Positions 31,671 to 39,386 of a stretch of 47,882 nt of DNA are shown one piece after another. The stretch's first letter is position 1, and each line of letters starts with the position of its first letter. Below the pieces are notes generated by a model, which made no database searches, was not told where the DNA came from, and saw only the letters and a list, made by a program, of their open reading frames with translations. The position numbers and the translations under genes are program-made. The stretch is from assembly GCA_947626845.1 (NCBI GenBank), contig CANQTW010000017.1, positions 1 to 47,882 on the forward strand, written 5' to 3'. The DNA comes from an uncultured Oscillospiraceae bacterium. Lineage in GTDB: Bacteria; Bacillota; Clostridia; Oscillospirales; Oscillospiraceae.

Positions 31671-32216
31671 TTAGTCATCGGTGATGAGGATATCCACCTG
31701 TATATCGTGGGCCTCCGCGGGGAGGGCGGGAAAAACGAATCCGTGCCGTGCCAGGGCCAGCTTCACGCCGCGGGTGCGGGGGAGATAGCGGTCATAGTAT
31801 CCGCCGCCCCGTCCCAGCCGGACGCCGCCGGGGGTGAAGGCCGCGCCGGGGACTAAAATGAGGTCGAAGGCCTCCGGGGGGATCGTCTCGCTCTCCTCAG
31901 CCGGGGCGGGGATGCCGTATCTGTCCGGGACAAGCCCGTCAGGGGCGGTGATTCGCCGGGCCTCCATGACGCCGGGGGCGACGATCCTGGGGAGGGCCAC
32001 GGTCTTGCCCGCCCGCAGAGCCGCGTCCAGCAGAGGGCGCGTGTCCGGCTCCTGGCCTACGCCGGCGTAGAGGAAGAGGACCCCGGCGCGCCGGTAGGCC
32101 TCCGACGCCAGGAACCGGACGGCGAGAACGCGGTCACTCTCCGCCTTCTCCGCCGGGGAAAGGCCCCGCTCCGCTTCCCGGACAAGCCGCCGGAGCTCAG
32201 CCTTGGAAGCCGTCAT
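31671..32216 (-). CDS. 5-formyltetrahydrofolate cyclo-ligase
   Basis: Converts 5-formyl-THF to 5,10-methenyl-THF with ATP, returning a storage folate to the one-carbon pool used by PurN and PurH. 181 residues, normal for the family. A basic N terminus (SKAELRRLVREAERGL) is followed by FLYAGVGQEPDT, the substrate-binding DLILVPGAAFTPGGVRLGRGGGYYDRYL glycine-rich motif (GRGGGYYDRYL) near residue 130, and DIQVDILITDD at the end. ATG 32216 lies inside the end of the DJ-1 gene (20-nt overlap), so translation is probably coupled; its own ribosome binding site is weak. Confidence 0.92.
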   Translation of the reverse strand: MTASKAELRRLVREAERGLSPAEKAESDRVLAVRFLASEAYRRAGVLFLYAGVGQEPDTRPLLDAALRAGKTVALPRIVAPGVMEARRITAPDGLVPDRYGIPAPAEESETIPPEAFDLILVPGAAFTPGGVRLGRGGGYYDRYLPRTRGVKLALARHGFVFPALPAEAHDIQVDILITDD

Positions 32217-32751
32217 AGTGGATGGCGCCGGCCACCTTTTTGGCCGCCTCCGCGCCACGCAGGGCGGTGAGGATGGCCAGGGCGAAGTCCCAGGACGTGC
32301 CGGCGGAGCGGCCCGTGATCACGGCGCCGTCCGTCACCACCCTGGCGCCGGGTTGAGGCGCCGCGCCGGTCAGCTCCCCCTCCATACCGGGGTAGCAGAC
32401 GGCCTTCCTGCCCTCCAAGATGCCGAGCCTGGCCAGCACCGTGGGGCCGGCGCAGATGGCGCAGGTGAGCCGGCCCGCGTCAAAAGCCTTTTTGATGGCC
32501 GTTAGGGCGGCGGGGGAGGCCTTCAGGTTCTCCACCCCGCGCAGGCCGCCGGGGACGATCATCGCCTCGCAGGAGGCCGGGTCGATGTCCGCCAGGGACA
32601 CGTCGGCGGCGACGCGCAGGCCGTGGCTGGCGGTGACGGTCATGCCGGTGACGCCCACTAACTGTACGTCCATGCGGGCGCGGCGCAGGGCGTCGGCGGG
32701 GGAGACAGCCTCCACCTCCTCAAAACCGTCGGCCAGAAGAATATAGACCAT
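32197..32751 (-). CDS. DJ-1/PfpI family protein
   Basis: A 184-residue class I glutamine-amidotransferase-like protein of the DJ-1/YajL/ThiJ group, variously linked to oxidative stress or glyoxal repair. It has the N-terminal ADGFEEVEAV with the conserved Glu, MIVPGGLRG, and the nucleophile elbow AICAGPT with Cys100. TSWDFALAILTALRG is typical of the C-terminal helix. ATG 32751 has GGAAAGGATCGG upstream. It shares an operon with the cyclo-ligase, and probably with the upstream glycosyltransferase 58 nt away. The exact substrate cannot be told from sequence. Confidence 0.9.
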   Translation of the reverse strand: MVYILLADGFEEVEAVSPADALRRARMDVQLVGVTGMTVTASHGLRVAADVSLADIDPASCEAMIVPGGLRGVENLKASPAALTAIKKAFDAGRLTCAICAGPTVLARLGILEGRKAVCYPGMEGELTGAAPQPGARVVTDGAVITGRSAGTSWDFALAILTALRGAEAAKKVAGAIHYDGFQG

Positions 32752-32808
32752 AATCAACCGATCCTTTCCGATCCAATGAATCCAATCAATCAAAACGGGG
32801 CAGGCGGA

Positions 32809-33531
32809 TCATTTTCCGCGCAGACGCTCCCCAATGACGCACAGCAGGAAGCGCGGGAGCTTCATCATGCGCCCCAGGCGCCTGGGTTCCTTTTTGAGCC
32901 GGTAGAGCCACTCCAGGTTCATCCTCTGCCAGCGCTCCGGGGCGCGCTCCACCACGCCGGCGTACACGTCCAGGGAGCCGCCCAGGCCCGCCATAAGCCG
33001 CACCTTCAGCTTATCGCGGTTTTCAAACATCCACTTCTCCTGCTTGGGCGCGCCCAGGCACACCAGCAGAAGATCGGGGGCGGCGGCGTTGACGGCGGCG
33101 ATGACCGGTCCGTCGTCCTGAAAATACCCGTCGTGGACGCCGGCGATCCGCAGACCGGGGAACCGGGCGGAGAGCTTTTCGGCGGCCAGCTCCGCCACGC
33201 CCGGCTTGGCCCCCAGAAGAAAGACGCTCCGGTTGGAGGCGGCCATCCGCTCCATCATGTTGAGGGCGAAATCCGCGCCGGGGACGCGCTCCGGCAGGGG
33301 CCGGCCAAGTATTTTGGCGCCGTAGATGACGCCGATGCCGTCAGGCAGGACCAGTGAGGCGCCGGCCACGGCCTGGGCGGCCTGCGGGTCCTCCCGGCAG
33401 ACCATCACCACCTCCGGGTTGGGCGTCACCACATAGTCCGGGGAGGCGGTGTCCAGCATCGCCAGGCCGCGCTCCACGGCCTCGGACATGGTCACGGCGT
33501 CAAACGCCACGCCCAGGACCTCCGTTCGCAT
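32809..33531 (-). CDS. WecG/TagA/CpsF family glycosyltransferase
   Basis: A 240-residue GT26 enzyme, which typically transfers N-acetylmannosamine (or a related sugar) to undecaprenyl-PP-GlcNAc in teichoic acid or wall polysaccharide linkage-unit synthesis. Motifs in order: VVTPNPEVVM, LVLPDGIGVIYGAKILG (conserved acidic Asp in PDG), SVFLLGAKPGVAELAAEKL, PDLLLVCLGAPKQEKW and LMAGLGGSLDVYAGVVERAP. The C-terminal LEWLYRLKKEPRRLGRM is the membrane-contacting region. No other teichoic genes are nearby. It is preceded by a promoter and a long structured leader. Confidence 0.92.
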   Translation of the reverse strand: MRTEVLGVAFDAVTMSEAVERGLAMLDTASPDYVVTPNPEVVMVCREDPQAAQAVAGASLVLPDGIGVIYGAKILGRPLPERVPGADFALNMMERMAASNRSVFLLGAKPGVAELAAEKLSARFPGLRIAGVHDGYFQDDGPVIAAVNAAAPDLLLVCLGAPKQEKWMFENRDKLKVRLMAGLGGSLDVYAGVVERAPERWQRMNLEWLYRLKKEPRRLGRMMKLPRFLLCVIGERLRGK

Positions 33532-33540
33532 AAAACCCCG

Positions 33541-33722
33541 CCTTTCCGTTTCTGTCTATTTTCTGTCTACCTATATAGTATTGCACCGGCGGTCAAATCC
33601 TTGCGATAGGCACAGCGGCCGCCTTTCGCGGCTGGCCCCCGACGGGCAAAAAGGCCTTTGAAGCGCCTATAAAGTCGGCGGGAGCGGCTGGCCGGTCCGA
33701 AACCGCGGGCATACTTATAAAC
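33541..33722 (-). promoter_or_regulatory. Long structured leader of the TagA-like gene
   Basis: About 190 nt of untranslated leader on the minus strand. It includes an ATAGGC/GCCTAT stem enclosing GCCGC/GCGGC and GGCC/GGCC hairpins, then an 11-nt tandem repeat (TAGACAGAAAA twice, 33554-33575). I do not recognise a known riboswitch in either orientation. Confidence 0.4.
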
Positions 33723-33728
33723 TATATC

Positions 33729-33756
33729 ATTTTACCACAAGAGCGGATTTTGTCAA
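33729..33756 (-). promoter_or_regulatory. Promoter of the TagA-like gene
   Basis: Minus strand TTGACA (33751-33756), 16-bp spacer, TAAAAT (33729-33734). Confidence 0.7.
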
Positions 33757-33808
33757 GGCGGAAGAGGGAAAATTAAGGCGGCCTTAACAAGCCGGCCTAT
33801 TCTGGGTG

Positions 33809-33837
33809 TTGTAAAACGGCGGGAAATCTGTTATACT
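33809..33837 (+). promoter_or_regulatory. Promoter of the DnaD/DnaI-like operon
   Basis: TTGTAA (33809-33814), 17-bp spacer, TATACT (33832-33837), 41 bp upstream of the start codon. Confidence 0.65.
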
Positions 33838-33878
33838 GTTACCATCTATGTATCATCCTGTTGAGGGGAGGGAAACAC

Positions 33879-34844
33879 ATGGCGGCTCAATTTGTGCTGA
33901 CCGAGGGCGGGGAGATCACCGTCTCCCGCGAGGCCACGGCCAGGCTCCTGTCCGCCGGAAGCGGCGACGCGGCCCTGCTGTATCTCTATATTCTCTCCCA
34001 CGGCGGCCACTATGAGCCTGTGGACGCCGCCGGGGCCATCCACAGATCGCCTGAGCAGGTGGAGAACGCCATGGAGGTCCTGGAGCGCGTGGGCCTGGTG
34101 GCGGCGCGGACAAGCCCCGTCCCTTCGCCCAGGCTCCGGCCCGCCGACGAGCGGCCCCAGTACAGCTGGGAGGACATCGAGCGGGCCGCCGCCGTCGACG
34201 AGGTCTTTCACGGGCTGGTGTCCGAGGTCCAGGCGGCGCTGGGGAGCGTGCTCTCCTCCGAGGGCCTCCAGCAGCTTTTCAACATCTACGACAACCTGAA
34301 GCTGGAGCCGGCGGCCATCCTGATGCTGGTGAACTGGTGTACGGCCCGGTTTGAGGAGCGCTACGGGCCAGGCCGCCGCCCCTCCATGCGCTCCGTGGAG
34401 AAGGAAGCCTACATATGGGAGCGGGAGGGCGTGATCACCGTGGAGGCGGCGGAGGACTACATGAAGCGCCAGAGCCAGCTCCGCTCCGGCGAGCGGGAGA
34501 CAGCCGCCGCCATTGGCCTTGCGGGCAGGAGCCTCTCCGCCACGGAGAAGCGCTATATCGACGCCTGGCTGGACATGGGCTTTACCACCGACGCCGTGGC
34601 CGTGGCCTACGACAGGACGGTGATCAAGACGGGCCGCCTCACCTGGCGGTATATGGACTCCATCCTGCGCTCCTGGCACGCCAAGGGCATCCACACGGCC
34701 CGTGAGGCCGAGGAGAAGGACGCGCCCCCCGCCCGTAAGGACCCGCCGCGCCGGCAGGGGAGCGGGCGTGAGGAGATCACAGCCGGCGAATATGAGCAGA
34801 TGCGGGCCACACTGAGGATGCTGAAAGGGGAGGACGAAGAATGA
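33879..34844 (+). CDS. DnaD domain protein (replication initiation/primosome)
   Basis: A 321-residue protein. The N-terminal winged-helix-like part (LLYLYILSHGGHYEPVDAAGAI and VENAMEVLERVGLV) and two helical DnaD-type repeats fit primosome proteins DnaD/DnaB of Firmicutes, which help load the replicative helicase. The repeats are at about 125-210 (LSSEGLQQLFNIYDNLKLEPAAILMLVNWC) and 220-285 (STEKRYIDAW-like ATEKRYIDAWLDMGF and GRLTWRYMDSILRSWHAKGI). The acidic C-terminal tail is linker-like. ATG 33879 has GAGGGGAGGG upstream. It overlaps the next gene (ATGA), so initiator and loader are co-translated. Confidence 0.88.
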   Translation: MAAQFVLTEGGEITVSREATARLLSAGSGDAALLYLYILSHGGHYEPVDAAGAIHRSPEQVENAMEVLERVGLVAARTSPVPSPRLRPADERPQYSWEDIERAAAVDEVFHGLVSEVQAALGSVLSSEGLQQLFNIYDNLKLEPAAILMLVNWCTARFEERYGPGRRPSMRSVEKEAYIWEREGVITVEAAEDYMKRQSQLRSGERETAAAIGLAGRSLSATEKRYIDAWLDMGFTTDAVAVAYDRTVIKTGRLTWRYMDSILRSWHAKGIHTAREAEEKDAPPARKDPPRRQGSGREEITAGEYEQMRATLRMLKGEDEE

Positions 34845-35857
34845 GCCTGGACGGAAAGCTTCTGGCCAGGGCCAGAGACAGACTGGAGACCATCCGGCGG
34901 GAGAACGAGGCCGAGACACGCCGCCGCCGGGAGGAGGTCTACGCCCGAAACCCCCGGATACGCGCCATCGACCAAAAGCTCCGGGAGACCATGCTCTCCG
35001 CCATGGGCGCCGCCCTGGCCGGCGGAGACCCCACCGAGGCCCTGGCGGCGGTGCGGGAGGAGAACATCGACCTGCAGGAGCAGCGGGGGCTGGAGCTGAC
35101 GCGCCTCGGCCTGCCCATGGACTACCTGGACGACCACTATTCCTGCCCGGACTGCCACGACACCGGCAGCCGGGGCACCGCCCTCTGCCACTGTCTGCTG
35201 GATATATACAGGGAGGAGCAGGCCAGGGACCTGTCCGCCCTGTTGAAGTTGGGGGAGGAGACCTTCGACAGCTTTGACCTGAGCTATTACCCCGACGCGG
35301 TGAATCCCGCCACGGGCATGTCCCCCCGACAGGTGATGGAGACGGCCTTTGAGACGTGCCTCCTCTACGCCAACAAGTTCTCCCCGGACGCCTCCCCCAA
35401 CCTGTTCCTCTCCGGCGCGCCGGGGCTGGGGAAGACCTTCCTCTCCGCCTGCATCGCCAGGGAGGTGGCCGCCAAGGGGTACAGTGTGGTCTATGAGACG
35501 GCGGTGGAGGCCCTGTCGAAATATGAGGCCGAGCGCTTCGGCAGGGGGGACCCGGAGGCCCTGCGGGCCGATATACGGCGGCTGGAGACCTGCGACCTGC
35601 TGATTTTGGACGACCTGGGCACCGAGTACCCCACCGCGTTCACCGTCTCGGCCCTCTATACCCTTATCAACACGCGCCTTACGGGCCGCAAAAAGACCGT
35701 CATCAGCTCCAACCTGACGGTGCGGGACCTGGAGACCCGCTACAACCCCGCCATCATGTCCCGCCTCACCGGCGACTACAGCCTGGTGAAATTCGAGGGC
35801 GACGATATCCGCCGCCTGCGACGGGAACGCAGGTTTACAAAACCGGGGGACAGATAA
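34841..35857 (+). CDS. DnaI/DnaC-like helicase loader ATPase
   Basis: A 338-residue AAA+ ATPase that delivers the replicative helicase to origins or restart sites. The N-terminal coiled-coil region (1-90) precedes a zinc-binding cluster CPDCHDTG...CHC at about 102-117, as in DnaI. The ATPase domain has Walker A GAPGLGKT (192-199), Walker B LLILDDLG (253-260) and the sensor region TVISSNL. The C-terminal arginine-rich MSRLTGDYSLVKFEGDDIRRLRRERRF is typical of IstB/DnaC-like loaders. No transposase is adjacent, and its pairing with a DnaD protein supports a replication role. The gene ends 23 nt before a cluster of DnaA boxes. Confidence 0.92.
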   Translation: MSLDGKLLARARDRLETIRRENEAETRRRREEVYARNPRIRAIDQKLRETMLSAMGAALAGGDPTEALAAVREENIDLQEQRGLELTRLGLPMDYLDDHYSCPDCHDTGSRGTALCHCLLDIYREEQARDLSALLKLGEETFDSFDLSYYPDAVNPATGMSPRQVMETAFETCLLYANKFSPDASPNLFLSGAPGLGKTFLSACIAREVAAKGYSVVYETAVEALSKYEAERFGRGDPEALRADIRRLETCDLLILDDLGTEYPTAFTVSALYTLINTRLTGRKKTVISSNLTVRDLETRYNPAIMSRLTGDYSLVKFEGDDIRRLRRERRFTKPGDR

Positions 35858-35883
35858 TCCGACAGTTTTCTCCCCTCCTCCCG

Positions 35884-35959
35884 TTATCCACCGGCGCCCC
35901 GTGTGGAAAAACCCCCGTTTACGGGGAGGTTTTGCACATTTTCCACAGAGTTATCCACA
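35884..35959. promoter_or_regulatory. DnaA-box cluster
   Basis: Five 9-mers matching or nearly matching TTWTNCACA within 76 bp: TTATCCACC (35884), TTTTCCACA on the minus strand (35902-35910), TTTTGCACA (35930), TTTTCCACA (35939) and TTATCCACA (35951). An AT-rich AAAATTTATGTAAAC stretch follows. It lies directly downstream of the primosome genes. It could be a DnaA-titration site, a regulatory site or an origin remnant; dnaA and dnaN are not in the window. Confidence 0.65.
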
Positions 35960-36112
35960 AAATTTATGTAAACAGGGGGATATTTCCAAGGGGTGACGGA
36001 GGTTACATAACCGCAGACGGGCGGGGAAAAAGGGGGCCGGACAGGTGAAAGTGACAAAACGGGGCGCGTCAAATCCCTTTGGGCGCGCGGCAGCCTGGCC
36101 GGTATAAAGGAC

Positions 36113-36141
36113 TTGCATTTTGCGCCGGAACGGTGTAAAAT
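36113..36141 (+). promoter_or_regulatory. Promoter of the flippase-mazG-hup-rqcP cluster
   Basis: TTGCAT (36113-36118), 17-bp spacer, TAAAAT (36136-36141), 76 bp upstream of the TTG start. Confidence 0.65.
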
Positions 36142-36217
36142 GACGTGGCCGTGAATAGATTTGTCAGTGGGGACAGGCGGGAACGCCCGGCCCACTTTAT
36201 TGAGAGGAACGATACCT

Positions 36218-37834
36218 TTGGCTGAATCCAAAAAAGCGAATTATCTCACCGGCGCGGCGATCCTGGCGGCCACGGTGGCCCTGACGAAGGTCATAGGCTT
36301 TGTCTACAAGATCCCCCTCTTCAACATCCTGGGCGACGCGGGGGCGGGCCACTTCAATGTGATGTACTACATCTACAACCTGCTGCTGACCATCTCCACG
36401 GCGGGGGTGCCCGTGGCGCTGTCCCGGCTCATTTCCGAGGCCAGGGCCTCCTCACGGCCCATGCAGGCGAAGCGCTATTACTCCGTGGGCATGATGGCCT
36501 TCGGCGCCATCGGCCTTGTGGGCTCGGTGGTGATGTTCGTCTTTGCCCCGCAGCTTGCCGGCCTTATGAAGGACGACCAGGTGGTGCTGGGCGTGCGGCT
36601 CCTGTCGCCGGCGGTGTTCTTCGCCTGCGTGGTCTCCGTCCTGCGGGGCTACGCCCAGGGCCACAACGACATGCGGCCCACGGCGGTGAGCCAGATCATG
36701 GAGGTGGTCTGCAAGCTGGTCTTTGGCCTGGCTATCGCCTGGTATCTGAAGGCCATGGGCTATCCCGTCAGCGTCATCGCCGCCGGGGCCATCGTGGGCG
36801 TCACCATCGGCCTTTTCCTGGCCATCCCCACCCTGCTGGTGATGCGCCGGCGCATCGCCCTGCGCACGCCCATGACCCTGAATCTGGACCGGCCCGACAG
36901 CGTGGGGGATACCCTGGGGCAGATATTGAAGGTGAGCATCCCCATCACCCTCAGCTCCTCGGTGCTGAACATCATCAATCTGGTGGATACCTCTCTTGTT
37001 CGGGGAAGATTGGCCTCCGGGGCCGGTTTTTCCCAGGAGGAAGTGGATATACTCTACGGTGTGTACTCCAAGGGCATGACGCTCTTCACCCTGCCCTCCT
37101 CCTTCATCACGCCCATTGCCGTGGCGGTGGTGCCCATCATCGCGGCGGCCCTGGTCACCAGGGAGCACGGCGAGGCCAGGGCCACCATGGAGTCCAGCAT
37201 GAAGCTGACCAATCTGCTGGCCATGCCCGCGGCTGTGGGTCTGGCGGTGCTGTCCCAGCCTATCTTCAACGTGCTGTTCCCCGGCTCCAACGAGAACGGC
37301 CCCATGCTCCTGGCCATGCTGGGCGTCGCCTCCTATTTCGTCTGCACGTACCTGATCACCAACGGTATCCTGCAGGCCTCCGGCTTTGAGAAGCTGGCCC
37401 TGCTGGCCCTGCCGGTGGGGGGCGTGGTCAAGATCTGCGTCAACTACGTCCTGGTGGGGATGCCCGCCGTGAACATCGCCGGCGCGCCTATCGGGACGCT
37501 GTGCTGTTACGTGCTCATTACGGTGCTGAACATCCTCTTCATGACGGTGAAGCTGCCGGAGCGGCCCAACTACCTGAAGATCACCCTGCGGCCCCTCCTC
37601 TGCGCCCTCCTCATGGGCGCCGTGGCCTGGGCGGTGGAGGGGTTGGGGGAGAAATTCCTCATGCCCGTCCTGGGGACCGGACGGCTGGGAAGCGCCGTCT
37701 GCCTGGGATTGGCCATTGCGGCGGCCCTGCTGGTCTATGCGGTGCTGATCGTTTGCCTGAAGGCAGTGACCAAGGATGACATATTATTGCTCCCAAAAGG
37801 ACAAAAAATAGCAAAAATGCTGAAATTACGGTGA
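36218..37834 (+). CDS. Polysaccharide/lipid II flippase-like protein (SpoVB/YabM type)
   Basis: A 538-residue MOP-superfamily membrane protein with about 14 hydrophobic segments. The N-terminal LTGAAILAATVALTKVIGF and VYKIPLFNILGDAGAGHFNV with STAGVPVALSRLISEA are typical of SpoVB/YabM/MurJ-like exporters of undecaprenyl-linked saccharides. I chose the TTG at 36218, giving an N terminus LAESKK, because GAGAGGAAC lies 8 nt upstream and no ATG fits. Gene order flippase-mazG-(hup)-rqcP parallels yabM-yabN-yabO of Bacillus. Whether it moves lipid II or another glycolipid cannot be decided from sequence. Confidence 0.88.
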   Translation: MAESKKANYLTGAAILAATVALTKVIGFVYKIPLFNILGDAGAGHFNVMYYIYNLLLTISTAGVPVALSRLISEARASSRPMQAKRYYSVGMMAFGAIGLVGSVVMFVFAPQLAGLMKDDQVVLGVRLLSPAVFFACVVSVLRGYAQGHNDMRPTAVSQIMEVVCKLVFGLAIAWYLKAMGYPVSVIAAGAIVGVTIGLFLAIPTLLVMRRRIALRTPMTLNLDRPDSVGDTLGQILKVSIPITLSSSVLNIINLVDTSLVRGRLASGAGFSQEEVDILYGVYSKGMTLFTLPSSFITPIAVAVVPIIAAALVTREHGEARATMESSMKLTNLLAMPAAVGLAVLSQPIFNVLFPGSNENGPMLLAMLGVASYFVCTYLITNGILQASGFEKLALLALPVGGVVKICVNYVLVGMPAVNIAGAPIGTLCCYVLITVLNILFMTVKLPERPNYLKITLRPLLCALLMGAVAWAVEGLGEKFLMPVLGTGRLGSAVCLGLAIAAALLVYAVLIVCLKAVTKDDILLLPKGQKIAKMLKLR

Positions 37835-37879
37835 GCGGACCGGATTTATTCATTTTTTACTTGCAGTTGAGGGAAAAGT

Positions 37880-38587
37880 ATGATAGATTTTGTATACAAG
37901 TCGTCCTACAATGTGTCAGACCTGAGACAGATCGTGAAGATCCTCCGGGGGGAGGGCGGCTGCCCCTGGGACAGGGAGCAGACCCATGAGTCCATCCGGC
38001 GGGAGTTCATCGAGGAGGTCTACGAGGCCGTGGAGGCCATCGACGAGAAGGACTCCGAGCATCTGCGGGAGGAGCTGGGCGACGTCCTTTTGCAGGTGGT
38101 CTTTCACGCGGACATCGAGGAGGACGCCGGACGGTTCGACCTGGACGCTGTGGCGGACGGCGTATGCAAAAAGCTGATCCTGCGCCACCCCCATGTGTTC
38201 GGGGACGTCTCCGTGGCGGATTCCGCCGAGGTCCTGCGCAACTGGGACAAGATCAAGCGGGCCGAAAAGCACCGGGATACCCTGGCCGCCGACTTGGACA
38301 GCGTGGCCAAGAGCCTGCCGGCCCTCTGGCGGGCGGAGAAGATCCAGAAGAAGGCCATCAAGGCCGGAGCGCTGGAAAACGGGACGGAGGAGGCGCTGGA
38401 GAGCGCCGGAACGGCCCTGGAGACAGCCCGCCGCGCCCTGACCGAGGGGGACGGGGAGGAGAAGGCCCTGGGCGATCTCCTTTTTGCCTGCGTGCGGCTC
38501 ACAAGGCTCCGCAAGCTGGATCCGGAGGCGCTTTTGAACGACGCCTCTGACCGGTTCATCGCGGAGACCGCCGGACGGGGACTTTAA
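37880..38587 (+). CDS. mazG: Nucleoside triphosphate pyrophosphohydrolase MazG
   Basis: Hydrolyses non-canonical or excess NTPs to NMP and PPi (house-cleaning). The 235-residue protein has two MazG-type helical units. The metal-binding signature is EExxE (residues 45-49, [12 protein letters not shown]) with EELGD (64-68) in the first unit, and a degenerate repeat follows from about 130 ([18 protein letters not shown]). [15 protein letters not shown] is the family N-terminal motif. The SAM-methyltransferase domain fused to MazG in Bacillus YabN is absent. ATG 37880 follows GAGGGAAAAG, 45 nt after the flippase. Confidence 0.93.
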   Translation: MIDFVYKSSYNVSDLRQIVKILRGEGGCPWDREQTHESIRREFIEEVYEAVEAIDEKDSEHLREELGDVLLQVVFHADIEEDAGRFDLDAVADGVCKKLILRHPHVFGDVSVADSAEVLRNWDKIKRAEKHRDTLAADLDSVAKSLPALWRAEKIQKKAIKAGALENGTEEALESAGTALETARRALTEGDGEEKALGDLLFACVRLTRLRKLDPEALLNDASDRFIAETAGRGL

Positions 38588-38603
38588 AAAACCGATGTTC
38601 GAT

Positions 38604-38626
38604 TTAAAGAGCCGCGTGCTCTTTAA
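38604..38626 (+). promoter_or_regulatory. Palindrome upstream of hup
   Basis: TTAAAGAGC/GCTCTTTAA with loop CGCGT. It begins 17 nt after the mazG stop. There is no T tract, so it is more likely an operator or an mRNA processing hairpin than a terminator. Confidence 0.45.
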
Positions 38627-38678
38627 GATATACCTTTCATTCCAAAAGGGAAAAAATGTACAGGAGGAAAAGAACAAA

Positions 38679-38954
38679 ATGAACAAGACAGAACTCATCA
38701 GCGTCGTCGCTGAGAAGACCGGCCTTTCCAAGAAGGATTCCGACAAGGCCGTCAACGCCGTCCTTGATTCCGTCGTCGAGGCCCTGAAGGCCGGCGAGAA
38801 GGTCACCCTGGTCGGCTTTGGCGCTTTCGAGGTCAAGGAGCGCGCCGCCCGCGTGGGCCGCAACCCCCAGACCAAGGAGGAGATCAACATCCCCGCCACC
38901 CGTATCCCCCAGTTCAAGGCCGGCAAGGCACTCAAGGACACCATCGCCGAGTAA
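38679..38954 (+). CDS. hup: HU family DNA-binding protein
   Basis: A 91-residue nucleoid protein that bends and compacts DNA. It matches the family from end to end: [44 protein letters not shown] (beta arm with the intercalating Pro region) and [19 protein letters not shown] 38679 has AGGAGGA 10 nt upstream; the frame is open further upstream but those residues are not HU-like. Insertion of hup between mazG and rqcP is common in Clostridia. Strong translation signals fit a high-copy protein. Confidence 0.96.
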   Translation: MNKTELISVVAEKTGLSKKDSDKAVNAVLDSVVEALKAGEKVTLVGFGAFEVKERAARVGRNPQTKEEINIPATRIPQFKAGKALKDTIAE

Positions 38955-39021
38955 TTCAAGCGCGATAACCAATAGCGGAGTTGGATAAGCGCACAGGCGC
39001 TTATCCGCTCCAGAGGAAGGC

Positions 39022-39052
39022 TTTGCCCCGGCCCGCCGGGGCAAAAACTCTT
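39022..39052 (+). terminator. Terminator after hup
   Basis: TTTGCCCCGG (39022-39031) pairs with CCGGGGCAAA (39036-39045), followed by AACTCTTAT. A second perfect hairpin, GGATAAGCGC/GCGCTTATCC (38983-39006), lies just before it. Confidence 0.65.
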
Positions 39053-39108
39053 ATATGGGAAGATAACGCCCCATTTTATTTTACATAATCAGGAAAGGAG
39101 AGGCGAGA

Positions 39109-39354
39109 ATGCGGCTGGACAAGTATCTGAAGGTCTCCCGCCTCATCAAGCGCCGCACCGTGGCCGCCGAGGCCGCCGACGGGGGGCGGATCTCCGTCAA
39201 CGGCGTCACCGCCAAGCCCTCCAAAGAGGTGAAGGTGGGGGACGTGATCGAGATGTCCTTCGGCGCCAGGAAGGTACGGGTGGAGGTCACCTCCGTCCGG
39301 GAGACCGTCCGGAAGGATGACGCGGCCTCCATGTACCGGGAGCTGGACGTCTGA
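39109..39354 (+). CDS. rqcP: RqcP (YabO-like) S4-domain protein
   Basis: An 81-residue S4 RNA-binding protein. RqcP binds stalled 50S subunits next to peptidyl-tRNA and supports poly-alanine tailing by RqcH in ribosome-associated quality control. The S4 fold is seen in MRLDKYLKVSRLIKRRTVAAEAAD, GRISVNGVTAKPSKEVKVGD and the short basic C-terminal strand. ATG 39109 has AGGAAAGGAGAGGCGAG upstream. In Bacillus the next genes are yabP, yabQ and divIC, but none follows here. Confidence 0.93.
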   Translation: MRLDKYLKVSRLIKRRTVAAEAADGGRISVNGVTAKPSKEVKVGDVIEMSFGARKVRVEVTSVRETVRKDDAASMYRELDV

Positions 39355-39386
39355 GCTGCCGGGGGATTAAAAGGAAGTATGACCTT

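Noticed and set aside
35858-36112. A complete chromosomal origin at the DnaA-box cluster
   Set aside because: dnaA, dnaN, rpmH and gyrB are absent and the AT-rich unwinding region is short. The cluster is reported, but oriC is not claimed.
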